From assembly GCA_021827245.1 (NCBI GenBank), contig JAKAWN010000364.1:1-6848 (forward strand): 6,848 bases of DNA, written 5' to 3'. Below the pieces are notes generated by a model, which was not told the DNA's origin, ran no database searches, and was given only the letters and a program-made list of their open reading frames with translations. The position numbers were made by a program, and so were the translations under genes. Shown here piece by piece: positions 1 through 5,864 of the stretch; the stretch's first letter is position 1, and each line of letters opens with the position of its first letter. Origin of the DNA: Acidobacteriota bacterium (GTDB taxonomy: Bacteria; Acidobacteriota; Terriglobia; UBA7540).

Positions 1-177
1 CCGATCTACCACGATTGTGGATAGTGGCTGCGTGCAGATCTCTTTCCCGACATTTTTCGAAACGATTGCCCAAGCGGCCAGGTAGGTACGACCCTCCACC
101 GTGCGGAACCTGGCGATGGGAATTCGTGTGTCAGATCGCGTTGAGACAAGCGCGAACGTGAAGAGCGATTGCCACAC
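1..177 (-). CDS. possible partial gene running off the left edge, unknown function
   Basis: Reading on the minus strand from a GTG at 177, 59 codons run to position 1 without a stop, so the frame is open at the window edge. The translation has a reasonably protein-like composition, with a stretch reading FRTVEGRTYLAAWAIV near the middle and alternating hydrophobic and charged residues. No family is recognised. It would start directly after the stop codon of the DUF4097 gene (TAA at 181-179), so it could be a further operon member. There is no good Shine-Dalgarno sequence, and a 59-codon open frame can arise by chance. A competing ATG at 179 opens another frame that ends within about 57 codons and looks basic and unstructured. 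Sequence beyond the left edge is needed to decide. Confidence 0.25.
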   Translation of the reverse strand, partial: MWQSLFTFALVSTRSDTRIPIARFRTVEGRTYLAAWAIVSKNVGKEICTQPLSTIVVDR

Positions 178-178
178 A

Positions 179-1615
179 TTACAGGCGCTCTGCTCTGGTC
201 CTGCTTGAAGCGGTTGTAGCCGGGGCCGATGAGGAATGGGGCTGCGCGCGCTCAACACGGATGGTGCCGTAAGTCGAAAGAAGATTTATAGCCGGACCGC
301 CCTTCCCGTAGGTTCCGCTGATGGAGGGCTTCCCTGGCGCCCTTGAGACTCGCAGACCAGGAAAGTCACAACTGACTTCGCCATTGGTAGAAAGGGCGTT
401 AATCGTGAAGTTCGATGTCGCAGGCAACGATAAGGTGATATCACCTTTTGCCAGAGTGACTTGTATAGGATGCGCAGGCGGAGTCGCTGTCTGAAGGTGG
501 ATGTTTCCATTTGTGTTCACGATATTTACGTTGTAGGTGAAGTTTTTAAGACCGATGTCCTTGTCTCGCGTCACCAGCTCGAAAGGCCCATGGACGTCCC
601 TGGCTGTCAGGTTGCCCATATCCATCGAGAGACTGCCGGTCAGCTTCTGCACGTTCAAGTTTGTTCGGGAAGAGTTGTAACGAAGCATCTGGGCAATATT
701 CTCGAATTGTGCGTCGCCGGAGAAATCTCCCTCCACCGTTAAGGATCCCGTCACATTCCGCACGACGATATCCCCGCCTCTGCCTTCAATTTCCACACTG
801 CCGTCCACTTTGTCGATCGCAGTAGCTCCTCGCGCCTTATGGATTCTCACGACACCTTCGATTTTGTTTGCACGGACGTCCCCATGGCGCGACGTCAGGG
901 TTTGGTTGCCCTTCAGGTCAGCGAGGTTGATGTCGCCCTCATCGTCCGTGATTGCCGCCGCGGTGGACTTGGGCACATTGAGCGTCATGTCCAGTCTCAG
1001 AGTCCTCCCGGCATGCGGAAGAGAATCAAGGTTGGACCCTAACACGTACTGTCCGTTACTTTGTGTAAAGTTAAACTTCAGGCTTTCTGCGATTTTCCTG
1101 GCTGTCGATTCATTTTCAGCCCAGACTGTTTCCTGGATTTCGCCTCCAATGTTGGACTGGTCTGTCCCGTGAATATAAACGTTGCCTCTCCGGTTGACGA
1201 TCAGAATGTGCGGGCTGCCTTCAACACTCTGGGAAACTTTCTGCGTAAAAGTGTATGAATTGAAAAACATTTCAGCAAACTGCTGGTCGGTCATACCCAT
1301 AATCGACGGCCAGTCGCCCCAGGGACGCAGAAGCGTCTTTGAGAGGATCGTTCCAATGACGAGAACCACGATCAGGAGAACAACTTCACCAGCGGAAAAC
1401 AATGAACGTGCTGCAACCTCCGGATGGGCCCGAGCATGGAGATAATCGATCAGCTTGGAGATGCCCCAGAAAATGATAAGGACCGGCCAGTACTTCGCAA
1501 TTAGATGCCACGGGCGAACGGTGGGATTGAAATTCTGATAAAGGAAAAGTAAGCCAATGCCTATCAGGGTAAGCGCCCAGAAGATGGAACCTCGGTGATG
1601 GCGGTAGGTGCTCAT
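179..1615 (-). CDS. membrane-anchored DUF4097-family beta-repeat protein with LiaF-like N-terminus
   Basis: This is a 478-aa protein. Three hydrophobic helices are visible at about residues 10-27, 38-56 and 73-95. The second contains KYWPVLIIFWGISKLIDYL, the W-P-x-L-I-I signature of LiaI/LiaF-like membrane modules (PF18917/DUF5668 type). From about residue 130 to 455 the chain is a long series of short beta-strand repeats with G-D/G-N turns (GNVYIHG, GDINLADL, GDVRANKI, GDIVVRNV), typical of DUF4097 (PF13349), which is expected to form a beta-helix-like domain. The tail is Ser/Ala/Arg-rich and probably disordered. The frame is open to 1690, but the start at 1615 is preferred because AAGGAG lies 9 nt upstream and the longer version would overlap the preceding gene. 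The gene follows a small LiaI-like gene after 34 nt and is probably the last or next-to-last gene of the sigma-factor operon. A role in sensing or responding to envelope stress is inferred from family and context; the exact function is unknown. Confidence 0.88.
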   Translation of the reverse strand: MSTYRHHRGSIFWALTLIGIGLLFLYQNFNPTVRPWHLIAKYWPVLIIFWGISKLIDYLHARAHPEVAARSLFSAGEVVLLIVVLVIGTILSKTLLRPWGDWPSIMGMTDQQFAEMFFNSYTFTQKVSQSVEGSPHILIVNRRGNVYIHGTDQSNIGGEIQETVWAENESTARKIAESLKFNFTQSNGQYVLGSNLDSLPHAGRTLRLDMTLNVPKSTAAAITDDEGDINLADLKGNQTLTSRHGDVRANKIEGVVRIHKARGATAIDKVDGSVEIEGRGGDIVVRNVTGSLTVEGDFSGDAQFENIAQMLRYNSSRTNLNVQKLTGSLSMDMGNLTARDVHGPFELVTRDKDIGLKNFTYNVNIVNTNGNIHLQTATPPAHPIQVTLAKGDITLSLPATSNFTINALSTNGEVSCDFPGLRVSRAPGKPSISGTYGKGGPAINLLSTYGTIRVERAQPHSSSAPATTASSRTRAERL

Positions 1616-1624
1616 GTTAATCCT

Positions 1625-1630
1625 CTCCTT
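1625..1630 (-). promoter_or_regulatory. ribosome binding site of the DUF4097 gene
   Basis: The minus strand reads AAGGAG (extended AAGGAGAGGA) with 9 nt before the ATG at 1615. This decides the start against the 25-residue longer reading that would begin at 1690 inside the upstream gene. Confidence 0.8.
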
Positions 1631-1649
1631 GAGGATGAATCCAAACCCG

Positions 1650-1886
1650 TTAATCTGGCGGCGCTGACTCCCTTGAGCGAGCTGAATCAAGCAGTTTGGC
1701 GATCCCGATGACTATCAGAAGAGCCGGCCAGGTCTTTGATACCCCCCAGCCCGGAACGAATTGGCCCACCAGAAAGATCACTCCAAGCGTGATCAGAAGA
1801 ATAGGTCCCGTGAGGCCGTGTCCTCCGGAATGCCGCTTACGCCGGGTCTCGTAATGGTTCTTTTCAGAAGCGAGTTCGGTTGCCAT
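1650..1886 (-). CDS. small LiaI/LiaF-like two-helix membrane protein
   Basis: This is a 78-aa protein. The first 25 residues are hydrophilic and rich in Lys, Arg and His. Two hydrophobic helices follow at about 27-44 and 53-66. The second reads TWPALLIVIGIAKLLDS, closely matching the W-P-x-L-L-I motif in the DUF4097 protein and in the B-box protein of the same operon; this is the LiaI-LiaF-like transmembrane region (DUF5668/PF18917 type). The protein is essentially this module alone. The start is taken at ATG 1886; a TTG codon directly upstream (1889) would add one residue and sits slightly better relative to AAAGGCGGG. The gene lies 96 nt after the PspB-like gene and 34 nt before the DUF4097 gene. 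Members of this superfamily sit in cell-envelope stress loci, where LiaF inhibits the LiaRS system in Firmicutes; whether this protein has a regulatory role is not known. Confidence 0.85.
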   Translation of the reverse strand: MATELASEKNHYETRRKRHSGGHGLTGPILLITLGVIFLVGQFVPGWGVSKTWPALLIVIGIAKLLDSARSRESAPPD

Positions 1887-1982
1887 CAAGCATTATCCCG
1901 CCTTTTGAGAAATAGCTTTACTTTACCCTTTTACTGCAACACCTTTGTGCCGCGAGCTTTGCGCCTCTCCCTGCTGCTGTAT

Positions 1983-2210
1983 TCACTTTTGAACAGGTTT
2001 TTCCGTACCCTGTGCTTTCATTCTTTCGATCTCAAGCTCCAATTCTTTCAGCCGTTGAAGGTGTTCAAATTCGCGTAGTCGGAGCGATTCCTGAAGTTCC
2101 AGTTCTCGCTCGCGAGCCTTGTACCAGAAAATAATGGCCACGATTCCTATGGGCAACAGGATTGCTGCAAGCGGGAGCAGGACGGCAACAAACCCGGTCA
2201 TGTTTTCCAT
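1983..2210 (-). CDS. 75-aa membrane protein with C-terminal coiled coil, PspB-like layout
   Basis: An N-terminal hydrophobic helix (about residues 7-30, ending FWYKARER) is followed by a strongly charged Glu/Leu/Arg helix (about 31-67) with heptad-like leucine spacing, predicted to be a coiled coil, and a short Lys-rich tail. The layout and length resemble phage shock protein PspB (74 aa in E. coli), which binds PspC and senses membrane stress. The sequence itself is not close enough to name it PspB, so this is an analogy. The start at 2210 is chosen over the frame's longer extension to 2363 because AAAGGGGG lies 7 nt upstream and the extra 51 residues look non-coding. It is separated by 149 nt from the preceding B-box gene, the widest gap in the operon. 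Confidence 0.8.
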   Translation of the reverse strand: MENMTGFVAVLLPLAAILLPIGIVAIIFWYKARERELELQESLRLREFEHLQRLKELELEIERMKAQGTEKPVQK

Positions 2211-2359
2211 ATTCGCACCCCCTTTGCCGGTTAATCTGACCCAATTGTGCGTAAGCGCCGGCCCATGATTAAGTCTCAGCAACCCGGTGCCGCTAGCCGT
2301 TGCCTCGCTGCTGGTCCACACAATACATAATGCTCTTTCTACCCGAATGCATAAGGTAT
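2211..2359 (-). other. 149-bp intergenic gap inside the operon
   Basis: This is the widest space between operon genes. It holds the ribosome binding site for the 75-aa protein near its low-coordinate end. No convincing terminator (stem with T-run) is seen. A weak internal promoter cannot be excluded, but I find no good -35/-10 pair. Confidence 0.4.
2218..2225 (-). promoter_or_regulatory. ribosome binding site of the 75-aa PspB-like gene
   Basis: AAAGGGGG on the minus strand, 7 nt before ATG 2210. It fixes the start of the small protein and argues against the longer upstream reading. Confidence 0.75.
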
Positions 2360-3031
2360 TCAATTTCCTGCCCCTTTATTGTTCTCGGCAGGCGGTTGTG
2401 CCGAGCCCGAACCACGCTGGTAAGCCCTATCGTGGCGGCTCATCCGTTTTTGCAGCAGGACAAGCCCGATCACGATCAAAAGCACAGGCCAGAACTTCCC
2501 GATTTGGGCAAAAATCGGAATTCCCAGGTTGTCCAGCAAGAACAGAATGCCCAGAGCAATTAACAAGGCTGCTCCCATCGGAGCGTCCATTTTCATTTCG
2601 CTCAGGCCGAACCATTCCGGTGTAGGTTGTCCCAGCTGCTTGGCCTTTGCGGTCTGGTACGAATCAATCACCATGTAGAAATAGAACGCTGCAGCGGCCA
2701 GGCCGAAAATGGGCCCCACCGGCCCGTGAACGCGGTTGCCCAGCGCAATAAGCGACCCAAAAATCAAGACTTGGACGATAGCCTTGATGACCTGGCCGTT
2801 GTAAATGGCTCCCACGCCCGGGACTAAACCAAGGGCCAAAGCGACCCCGGGGCTTGGACCACTGCCGCTAAGCCCCATGGAAGTTCCAAAAGATGACTGA
2901 AGACGGGCCGCCAAGCATGTTTCACAATATGATGTTCCTTTCACCTCACGCCGGCAGGCTTCACAAAGCGGCCGGCCGCACTGCCCGCAATAGGCGACGG
3001 AATCATTGAGTGGATGATTAGCGCATTTCAT
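2360..3031 (-). CDS. B-box zinc-finger protein with multiple membrane segments and LiaF-like C-terminal module
   Basis: This is a 223-aa protein. Residues 1-40 form a B-box-type zinc finger with ligands visible at C3, H6, C15, C18, C23, C26, C36 and C39. After a Gly/Ser linker come hydrophobic segments at about 62-78, 84-98 and 105-123. The first includes LVPGVGAIYNGQ, resembling the Gly-rich turn of TM2-like domains. A final pair at about 153-167 and 181-193 contains FWPVLLIVIGLVLLQ, the LiaI/LiaF-like module shared with two other proteins of this operon. The tail is polar. The start at 3031 is supported by AAGGAG 9 nt upstream; 14 nt overlap the end of the anti-sigma gene, suggesting translational coupling. 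The zinc finger probably lies in the cytoplasm and may mediate protein contacts; this is inference. Similar B-box/membrane proteins occur as hypothetical proteins in Acidobacteriota. Confidence 0.88.
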   Translation of the reverse strand: MKCANHPLNDSVAYCGQCGRPLCEACRREVKGTSYCETCLAARLQSSFGTSMGLSGSGPSPGVALALGLVPGVGAIYNGQVIKAIVQVLIFGSLIALGNRVHGPVGPIFGLAAAAFYFYMVIDSYQTAKAKQLGQPTPEWFGLSEMKMDAPMGAALLIALGILFLLDNLGIPIFAQIGKFWPVLLIVIGLVLLQKRMSRHDRAYQRGSGSAQPPAENNKGAGN

Positions 3032-3677
3032 GGGTTTGGACTCCTTGTTCCACCTGAGCATAGGGCCAGGCAACATTACCTGAGGAGCGTGCCATCTGCC
3101 CGTTCATGCCATCCGCAGTGCTTGCAGGCCGCCCGGACGGATTCGGCTTGCCGCTAGGCTTCTCTTGGTCTGCCGGTTGGGTCTGGGCATTCCGGAAGCG
3201 GGACTCGATTTCATAGACAATCCGCAGGTCATCATAGAATTTCTCGGCTCGTGCGTAAAACAGATGACCCGCCCGGTTGACCCGATAGAACCACGTTGAC
3301 GGGTTCAAGTCTTGCGCGTTCAGGTTCCGGAGATTGAGGCCCGCTATGTTGACCAGCAGTGAAATCGAAAACACCGTCATGGCCAGTGCGTAAGCAAGAC
3401 GGGGTTGCCGAAGACGCTGTAGCAATGTGCCCAGTTGCTCAGGGAAACCAGCACGCGGCTCGCCAATCGTAGCTCGGCGGATCCTTGGGATCAGCCACGG
3501 GGGCGGCTCAACTTCAATGGCCGACCGGCAAACCTCAATTGCATGGCGGACATCAGATAACATTTCCCGGCAGGATTCACAGCCGCGCAGATGCTCTTCC
3601 ACCTGGGCTCGAAGTGACTCATCCAGCAGCCCTTCCAGATATTCGCTCGCCAGGTTTTCAAGCTCCAGATGCGTCAT
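3018..3677 (-). CDS. anti-sigma factor, zinc-finger (ZAS) type, single-pass membrane protein
   Basis: This is a 219-aa protein. The N-terminal cytoplasmic domain carries the zinc-binding anti-sigma motif H29-x3-C33-x2-C36 (EEHLRGCESC), with H3 a possible fourth ligand. One membrane helix lies at about 94-114 (LAYALAMTVFSISLLVNIAGL). The remaining ~105 residues should be outside the cytoplasm and end in a Pro/Gly/Ser/Gln-rich, probably disordered tail. ZAS proteins bind and hold ECF sigma factors until a signal triggers release, often by proteolysis. The gene follows the sigma gene after 23 nt, the classic arrangement, so the partner is almost certainly the sigma factor upstream. A modest ribosome site (AAGTGG, 7 nt spacing) precedes ATG 3677. 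The 3' end overlaps the B-box gene by 14 nt. Confidence 0.92.
   Translation of the reverse strand: MTHLELENLASEYLEGLLDESLRAQVEEHLRGCESCREMLSDVRHAIEVCRSAIEVEPPPWLIPRIRRATIGEPRAGFPEQLGTLLQRLRQPRLAYALAMTVFSISLLVNIAGLNLRNLNAQDLNPSTWFYRVNRAGHLFYARAEKFYDDLRIVYEIESRFRNAQTQPADQEKPSGKPNPSGRPASTADGMNGQMARSSGNVAWPYAQVEQGVQTHEMR
3041..3046 (-). promoter_or_regulatory. ribosome binding site of the B-box gene, inside the anti-sigma coding region
   Basis: AAGGAG on the minus strand, 9 nt before ATG 3031 and inside the last codons of the anti-sigma gene. It decides the start of the B-box protein (Met followed by K-C-A-N-H) and fits translational coupling between the two genes. Confidence 0.8.
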
Positions 3678-3700
3678 AATCTTGCCACTTCACCCTTCAC

Positions 3701-4252
3701 CTATTCCATACGTTTAAGGACCCGCGCCAGTTCCATTCGCCCGCGATTGATCCGTGACTTTACGGTACCCTCCGGGACTTCCAGAACCTGAGCGATTTCG
3801 GCGTAATCCAGGTCCTGCAGGTCCCTTAAAATCACGGCCTCGCGCAGGTCGGGCGACAGCTTGTCGAGCCCGGCTTGGAGCCTTTCCCTGCGTTCCCTTG
3901 ATTCCACTTGGCTGGCAGGATGTCCCCCAGTAGAAGAATCGGCCATCGGAATCTGTTCATCGAGGGCCGAGGTCGCACGGTCACTCCTGGTTCGGCGGTA
4001 ATGGTCGACCAGGTGATTACGCGCTATCCGATTGATCCAGGTCGTTAATTTCGCCTGAACCGGGTCATAGCTCTTGAGTGTTCGAAAAACTTTGATAAAG
4101 ACCTCCTGGGTCAGATCCTCGGCATCCTCCGATCGGCCTGTAAACCGATAGCATAGATAGTAAATCTTATGCGTGTGAGCCTGAAGCAACGCTTCCCAGG
4201 CCGCATCGTCTCCCTTGAGACAGCGGTTGACCAGCTCCCTCTCCGAATCCAA
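3701..4252 (-). CDS. RNA polymerase ECF sigma factor (sigma-70 family, RpoE-like)
   Basis: This is a 183-aa protein of typical ECF length. Region 2 spans about residues 24-90 and includes the conserved DAEDLTQEVFIKVF (core RNA polymerase contact) and TWINRIARNHLVDHYRR (-10 recognition). A variable linker follows (about 90-125). Region 4 is at about 128-180, with LSPDLREAVILRDLQDLDYAEIA and the helix-turn-helix VPEGTVKSRINRGR for -35 recognition. The start is TTG at 4252: an in-frame TAG lies 18 nt upstream, no ATG is available in frame, and AGGAG is placed 6 nt before the TTG. The next gene is its anti-sigma factor. It is expected to direct transcription of an envelope-stress regulon that may include this operon; its exact targets cannot be read from this window. 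Confidence 0.95.
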   Translation of the reverse strand: MDSERELVNRCLKGDDAAWEALLQAHTHKIYYLCYRFTGRSEDAEDLTQEVFIKVFRTLKSYDPVQAKLTTWINRIARNHLVDHYRRTRSDRATSALDEQIPMADSSTGGHPASQVESRERRERLQAGLDKLSPDLREAVILRDLQDLDYAEIAQVLEVPEGTVKSRINRGRMELARVLKRME

Positions 4253-4258
4253 AGCATT

Positions 4259-4263
4259 CTCCT
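4259..4263 (-). promoter_or_regulatory. ribosome binding site of the sigma-factor gene (TTG start)
   Basis: AGGAG on the minus strand with a 6-nt spacer to TTG 4252. An out-of-frame ATG at 4257 sits between the two, but it does not lead into the sigma reading frame. The site supports TTG as the true start. Confidence 0.75.
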
Positions 4264-4333
4264 GGGACTAAAAGCAGTCAGCTAGCGCCCAAAGCGTTCG
4301 GGCTGTTGATCCTGACCACTAAATCTTGTGCCG

Positions 4334-4362
4334 ATTGTACCAGAACATGCCAGTTGCGTCAG
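4334..4362 (-). promoter_or_regulatory. candidate sigma-70-type promoter with extended -10 for the operon
   Basis: On the minus strand, CTGACG (4362-4357, four of six matches to TTGACA) is followed after 17 nt by TACAAT (4339-4334, five of six matches to TATAAT). TGG stands directly before the -10 hexamer, an extended -10 (TGn). Spacing is ideal. It would give a leader of roughly 75 nt before the TTG start. A housekeeping promoter would give basal expression of sigma and anti-sigma. I did not find a clear ECF-type AAC/CGTC promoter pair, so autoregulation is not shown. Bases alone cannot prove activity. Confidence 0.45.
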
Positions 4363-4499
4363 TGATGTATAAATGGTTGCCAGCAGAATCAGCGTCTCCC
4401 CCGGTGATGGTGGAAAACCCTCGCCTTCAGGCAAAGTTTAGTCGAATCTACGCAGGAAGTTAACTGAGGGTCTGGAACACGGATATTTGAGGGCTTCTT

Positions 4500-4805
4500 G
4501 TGCAAGCGATAGGAGCAATTAACACCGCGATGCCAGCTGAGCAGCCGCGGTTCGGTCGGGTGACGCTGGCGCTGCTCTTTCTGTTTCTACTGACGGAGGT
4601 GCTCAACGGCGCGATCCGGCACGATGCGGTGCAGTTCGGCCTTCCATGGCTTCCGTATCTGCCGCACATGCTGCTTTTTCCAGCCCTCATTCCGATGTTC
4701 TTTTCGCTTCTCCTTACGGAAGGGATCACCTCGGCGTACCTGGGAGTTGTCGTTCTTTTCGGCGTGACGGCAACGACGGTAGGCTCTCCGAAGCAGTTCG
4801 CTTAA
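4500..4805 (+). CDS. 101-aa hydrophobic membrane protein, possibly a truncated remnant
   Basis: The translation has three hydrophobic segments at about residues 20-35, 53-72 and 77-92, with a Pro-rich connection (GLPWLPYLPHM). Codons use mostly G or C in third position, which suggests real or recently real coding sequence. The GTG start at 4500 has GAGGG 6 nt upstream; ATG 4530 (91 aa) is the alternative, with AGGAG 14 nt before it. The pattern looks like the first helices of a larger polytopic protein such as those of polysaccharide polymerization or export, and it ends abruptly after GSPKQFA, so it may be a truncated gene. No family can be named with confidence. It ends 20 nt from the convergent GNAT gene. 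Confidence 0.45.
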   Translation: MQAIGAINTAMPAEQPRFGRVTLALLFLFLLTEVLNGAIRHDAVQFGLPWLPYLPHMLLFPALIPMFFSLLLTEGITSAYLGVVVLFGVTATTVGSPKQFA

Positions 4806-4825
4806 AACAGCCGAATCCGCTGGCT

Positions 4826-5323
4826 TCAGACCGCGTCCCGCCGACTTGAATCAGCCAACACTACGGACGTGTCTACCTGCCGGTCGGGCACTTTCCAGTA
4901 CTTCCTGAGAAGCCGTCCTCGCTGCTCTGGAGCAACAAGATGGAATCCATGTCTTTCGTAGAAGCGGATTGCCCACACAGCGTCGGCCCAGGTCCCGACC
5001 AGCACTGCGCCTTGGGCCAGCTTTCGCAGCTGCGCCAGAAGGCAAGCGCCGATACCTTGTCTCTGAGTGCTGGTACGGACATATGCGTGGCGAATCAGAG
5101 TCACGTCCTCAACCGGTTGGATCCCCATCACGCCCGTCAGCGCCCCGTTTTCCTCGTACCCCCAAAACGTCACACCGTTCTCGATTTCAGCCCGAAGTTC
5201 TTCCCGGGACATATATGGCTCGGTCCAGCAATCCGTCGGGATGATGCCTTTGTAGGCTTGCGCACCATCATTGATGACGGACCAGATCTGGTCAAAGTCT
5301 CGTTCTTCACAGCGTCGGATCAT
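4826..5323 (-). CDS. GNAT-family N-acetyltransferase
   Basis: This is a 165-aa protein, normal for a single GNAT domain (PF00583 type), predicted cytoplasmic. The acetyl-CoA pyrophosphate-binding motif A is visible at residues 78-96 (RHAYVRTSTQRQGIGACLL, with Q87-x-x-G90-x-G92). Motif B near 115-127 (AVWAIRFYERHGF) has Tyr122 at the place often used as the general acid. The N-terminal part (IRRCEERDFDQIW) matches the usual beta1/alpha1 region. Such enzymes move an acetyl group from acetyl-CoA to an amine on a small molecule, peptide or protein; the substrate here cannot be told. The start at 5323 is chosen because the conserved domain begins there; upstream in-frame Met codons (5359, 5371) lack ribosome sites. 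It appears to be a single-gene unit, unrelated to the sigma operon. Confidence 0.88.
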   Translation of the reverse strand: MIRRCEERDFDQIWSVINDGAQAYKGIIPTDCWTEPYMSREELRAEIENGVTFWGYEENGALTGVMGIQPVEDVTLIRHAYVRTSTQRQGIGACLLAQLRKLAQGAVLVGTWADAVWAIRFYERHGFHLVAPEQRGRLLRKYWKVPDRQVDTSVVLADSSRRDAV

Positions 5324-5682
5324 TGGTGTCCGCCCCGCCCTAAAAAGACCCGATGGCATCGTTTGGAACATGACCGGGCCGTCCGCGGTTCATCAGCCTA
5401 GTTCCCCGGCCACTACTTAGCCATGGGGGCTGACGTTCAACCAGAGGTCAGCGGCCAGAACCACGAGTTGCTGATCAAGAATGAACTTTCCGTCGTTTTC
5501 CGCGGCCGGCAAGTTTATCGTCTGACAACTGCCCTGGCCAGGATGATTTCATGCATTCGTTGTTCTCTTCCGCTCTTCAAAATAGGTTTGTCGCTGGCAC
5601 TGCCTCGAATGTTATCGCAAGGATAACCCACGATCACAGCTCAGTGTTGCCCGCCCCGACCCAACGCCGATTCCTCGCGAAA

Positions 5683-5695
5683 TCCCCTTCCCGCC
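5683..5695 (+). repeat. direct repeat copy 1
   Basis: TCCCCTTCCCGCC, identical to the copy at 5745-5757, 62 bp away start to start. Both are preceded by a GAAA-containing stretch (GCGAAA here, ATGAAAAG at copy 2). Confidence 0.7.
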
Positions 5696-5744
5696 AGTAA
5701 TGTCTTTTGACCGATCCAACGGCGAGCAAATTGGGAATGAAAAG

Positions 5745-5757
5745 TCCCCTTCCCGCC
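5745..5757 (+). repeat. direct repeat copy 2
   Basis: TCCCCTTCCCGCC, identical to the copy at 5683-5695. It runs into the inverted repeat starting at 5755, so repeat and hairpin may belong to one element. Confidence 0.7.
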
Positions 5758-5791
5758 CGTTGAGCGTCGCTCACTTGGTCGTATAACGGGC
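5755..5791. repeat. nested inverted repeat
   Basis: The outer arms GCCCGTT (5755-5761) and AACGGGC (5785-5791) are perfect over 7 bp. Inside is the 13-bp near-palindrome TGAGCGTCGCTCA (5761-5773), able to form a short inner stem. No T-run follows on either strand, so it is not an ordinary intrinsic terminator. Confidence 0.55.
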
Positions 5792-5864
5792 TAACCTTGC
5801 CCAACCTGATCACATCCGGGACCAAGGTTACGGGACCGGCATGCTAACTAACCGTCAGAGCACC

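Larger units (their letters stand above)
4253..4499. other. intergenic region upstream of the sigma-factor operon
   Basis: This 247-bp stretch separates the sigma-factor operon from the plus-strand membrane ORF. It contains the proposed sigma promoter at 4334-4362, the sigma RBS, a possible GAGGG ribosome site for the plus-strand ORF at 4489-4493, and a loose inverted repeat ACCCTC (4417-4422) / GAGGGT (4466-4471). I see no gene in it. Confidence 0.5.

Noticed and set aside
461..1445. Several plus-strand frames of 65-120 codons opposite the DUF4097 gene
   Set aside because: They lie fully antisense to a well-supported gene, have no recognisable domains, and look like shadows of its regular codon pattern.
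2287..2827. Plus-strand frames of 66-112 codons opposite the B-box gene and the gap beside it
   Set aside because: Compositionally odd translations without domains, mostly antisense to the B-box gene.
3427..3717. Plus-strand frame of 96 codons opposite the anti-sigma gene
   Set aside because: Antisense to a clear gene; Ser/Arg-rich translation typical of shadow frames.
4940..5401. 153-codon plus-strand frame opposite the GNAT gene
   Set aside because: The minus strand carries clear GNAT motifs; the plus translation has no domain and no ribosome site.
5423..5626. 67-codon plus-strand frame in the gene-free region
   Set aside because: No ribosome site, no domain and no supporting context; length is expected by chance. 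Short minus-strand frames over the same bases are equally unsupported.
5634..5825. 63-codon minus-strand frame across the direct repeats
   Set aside because: TTG start without a ribosome site; the translation spans the repeat copies, so it is better explained as translated repeat DNA.
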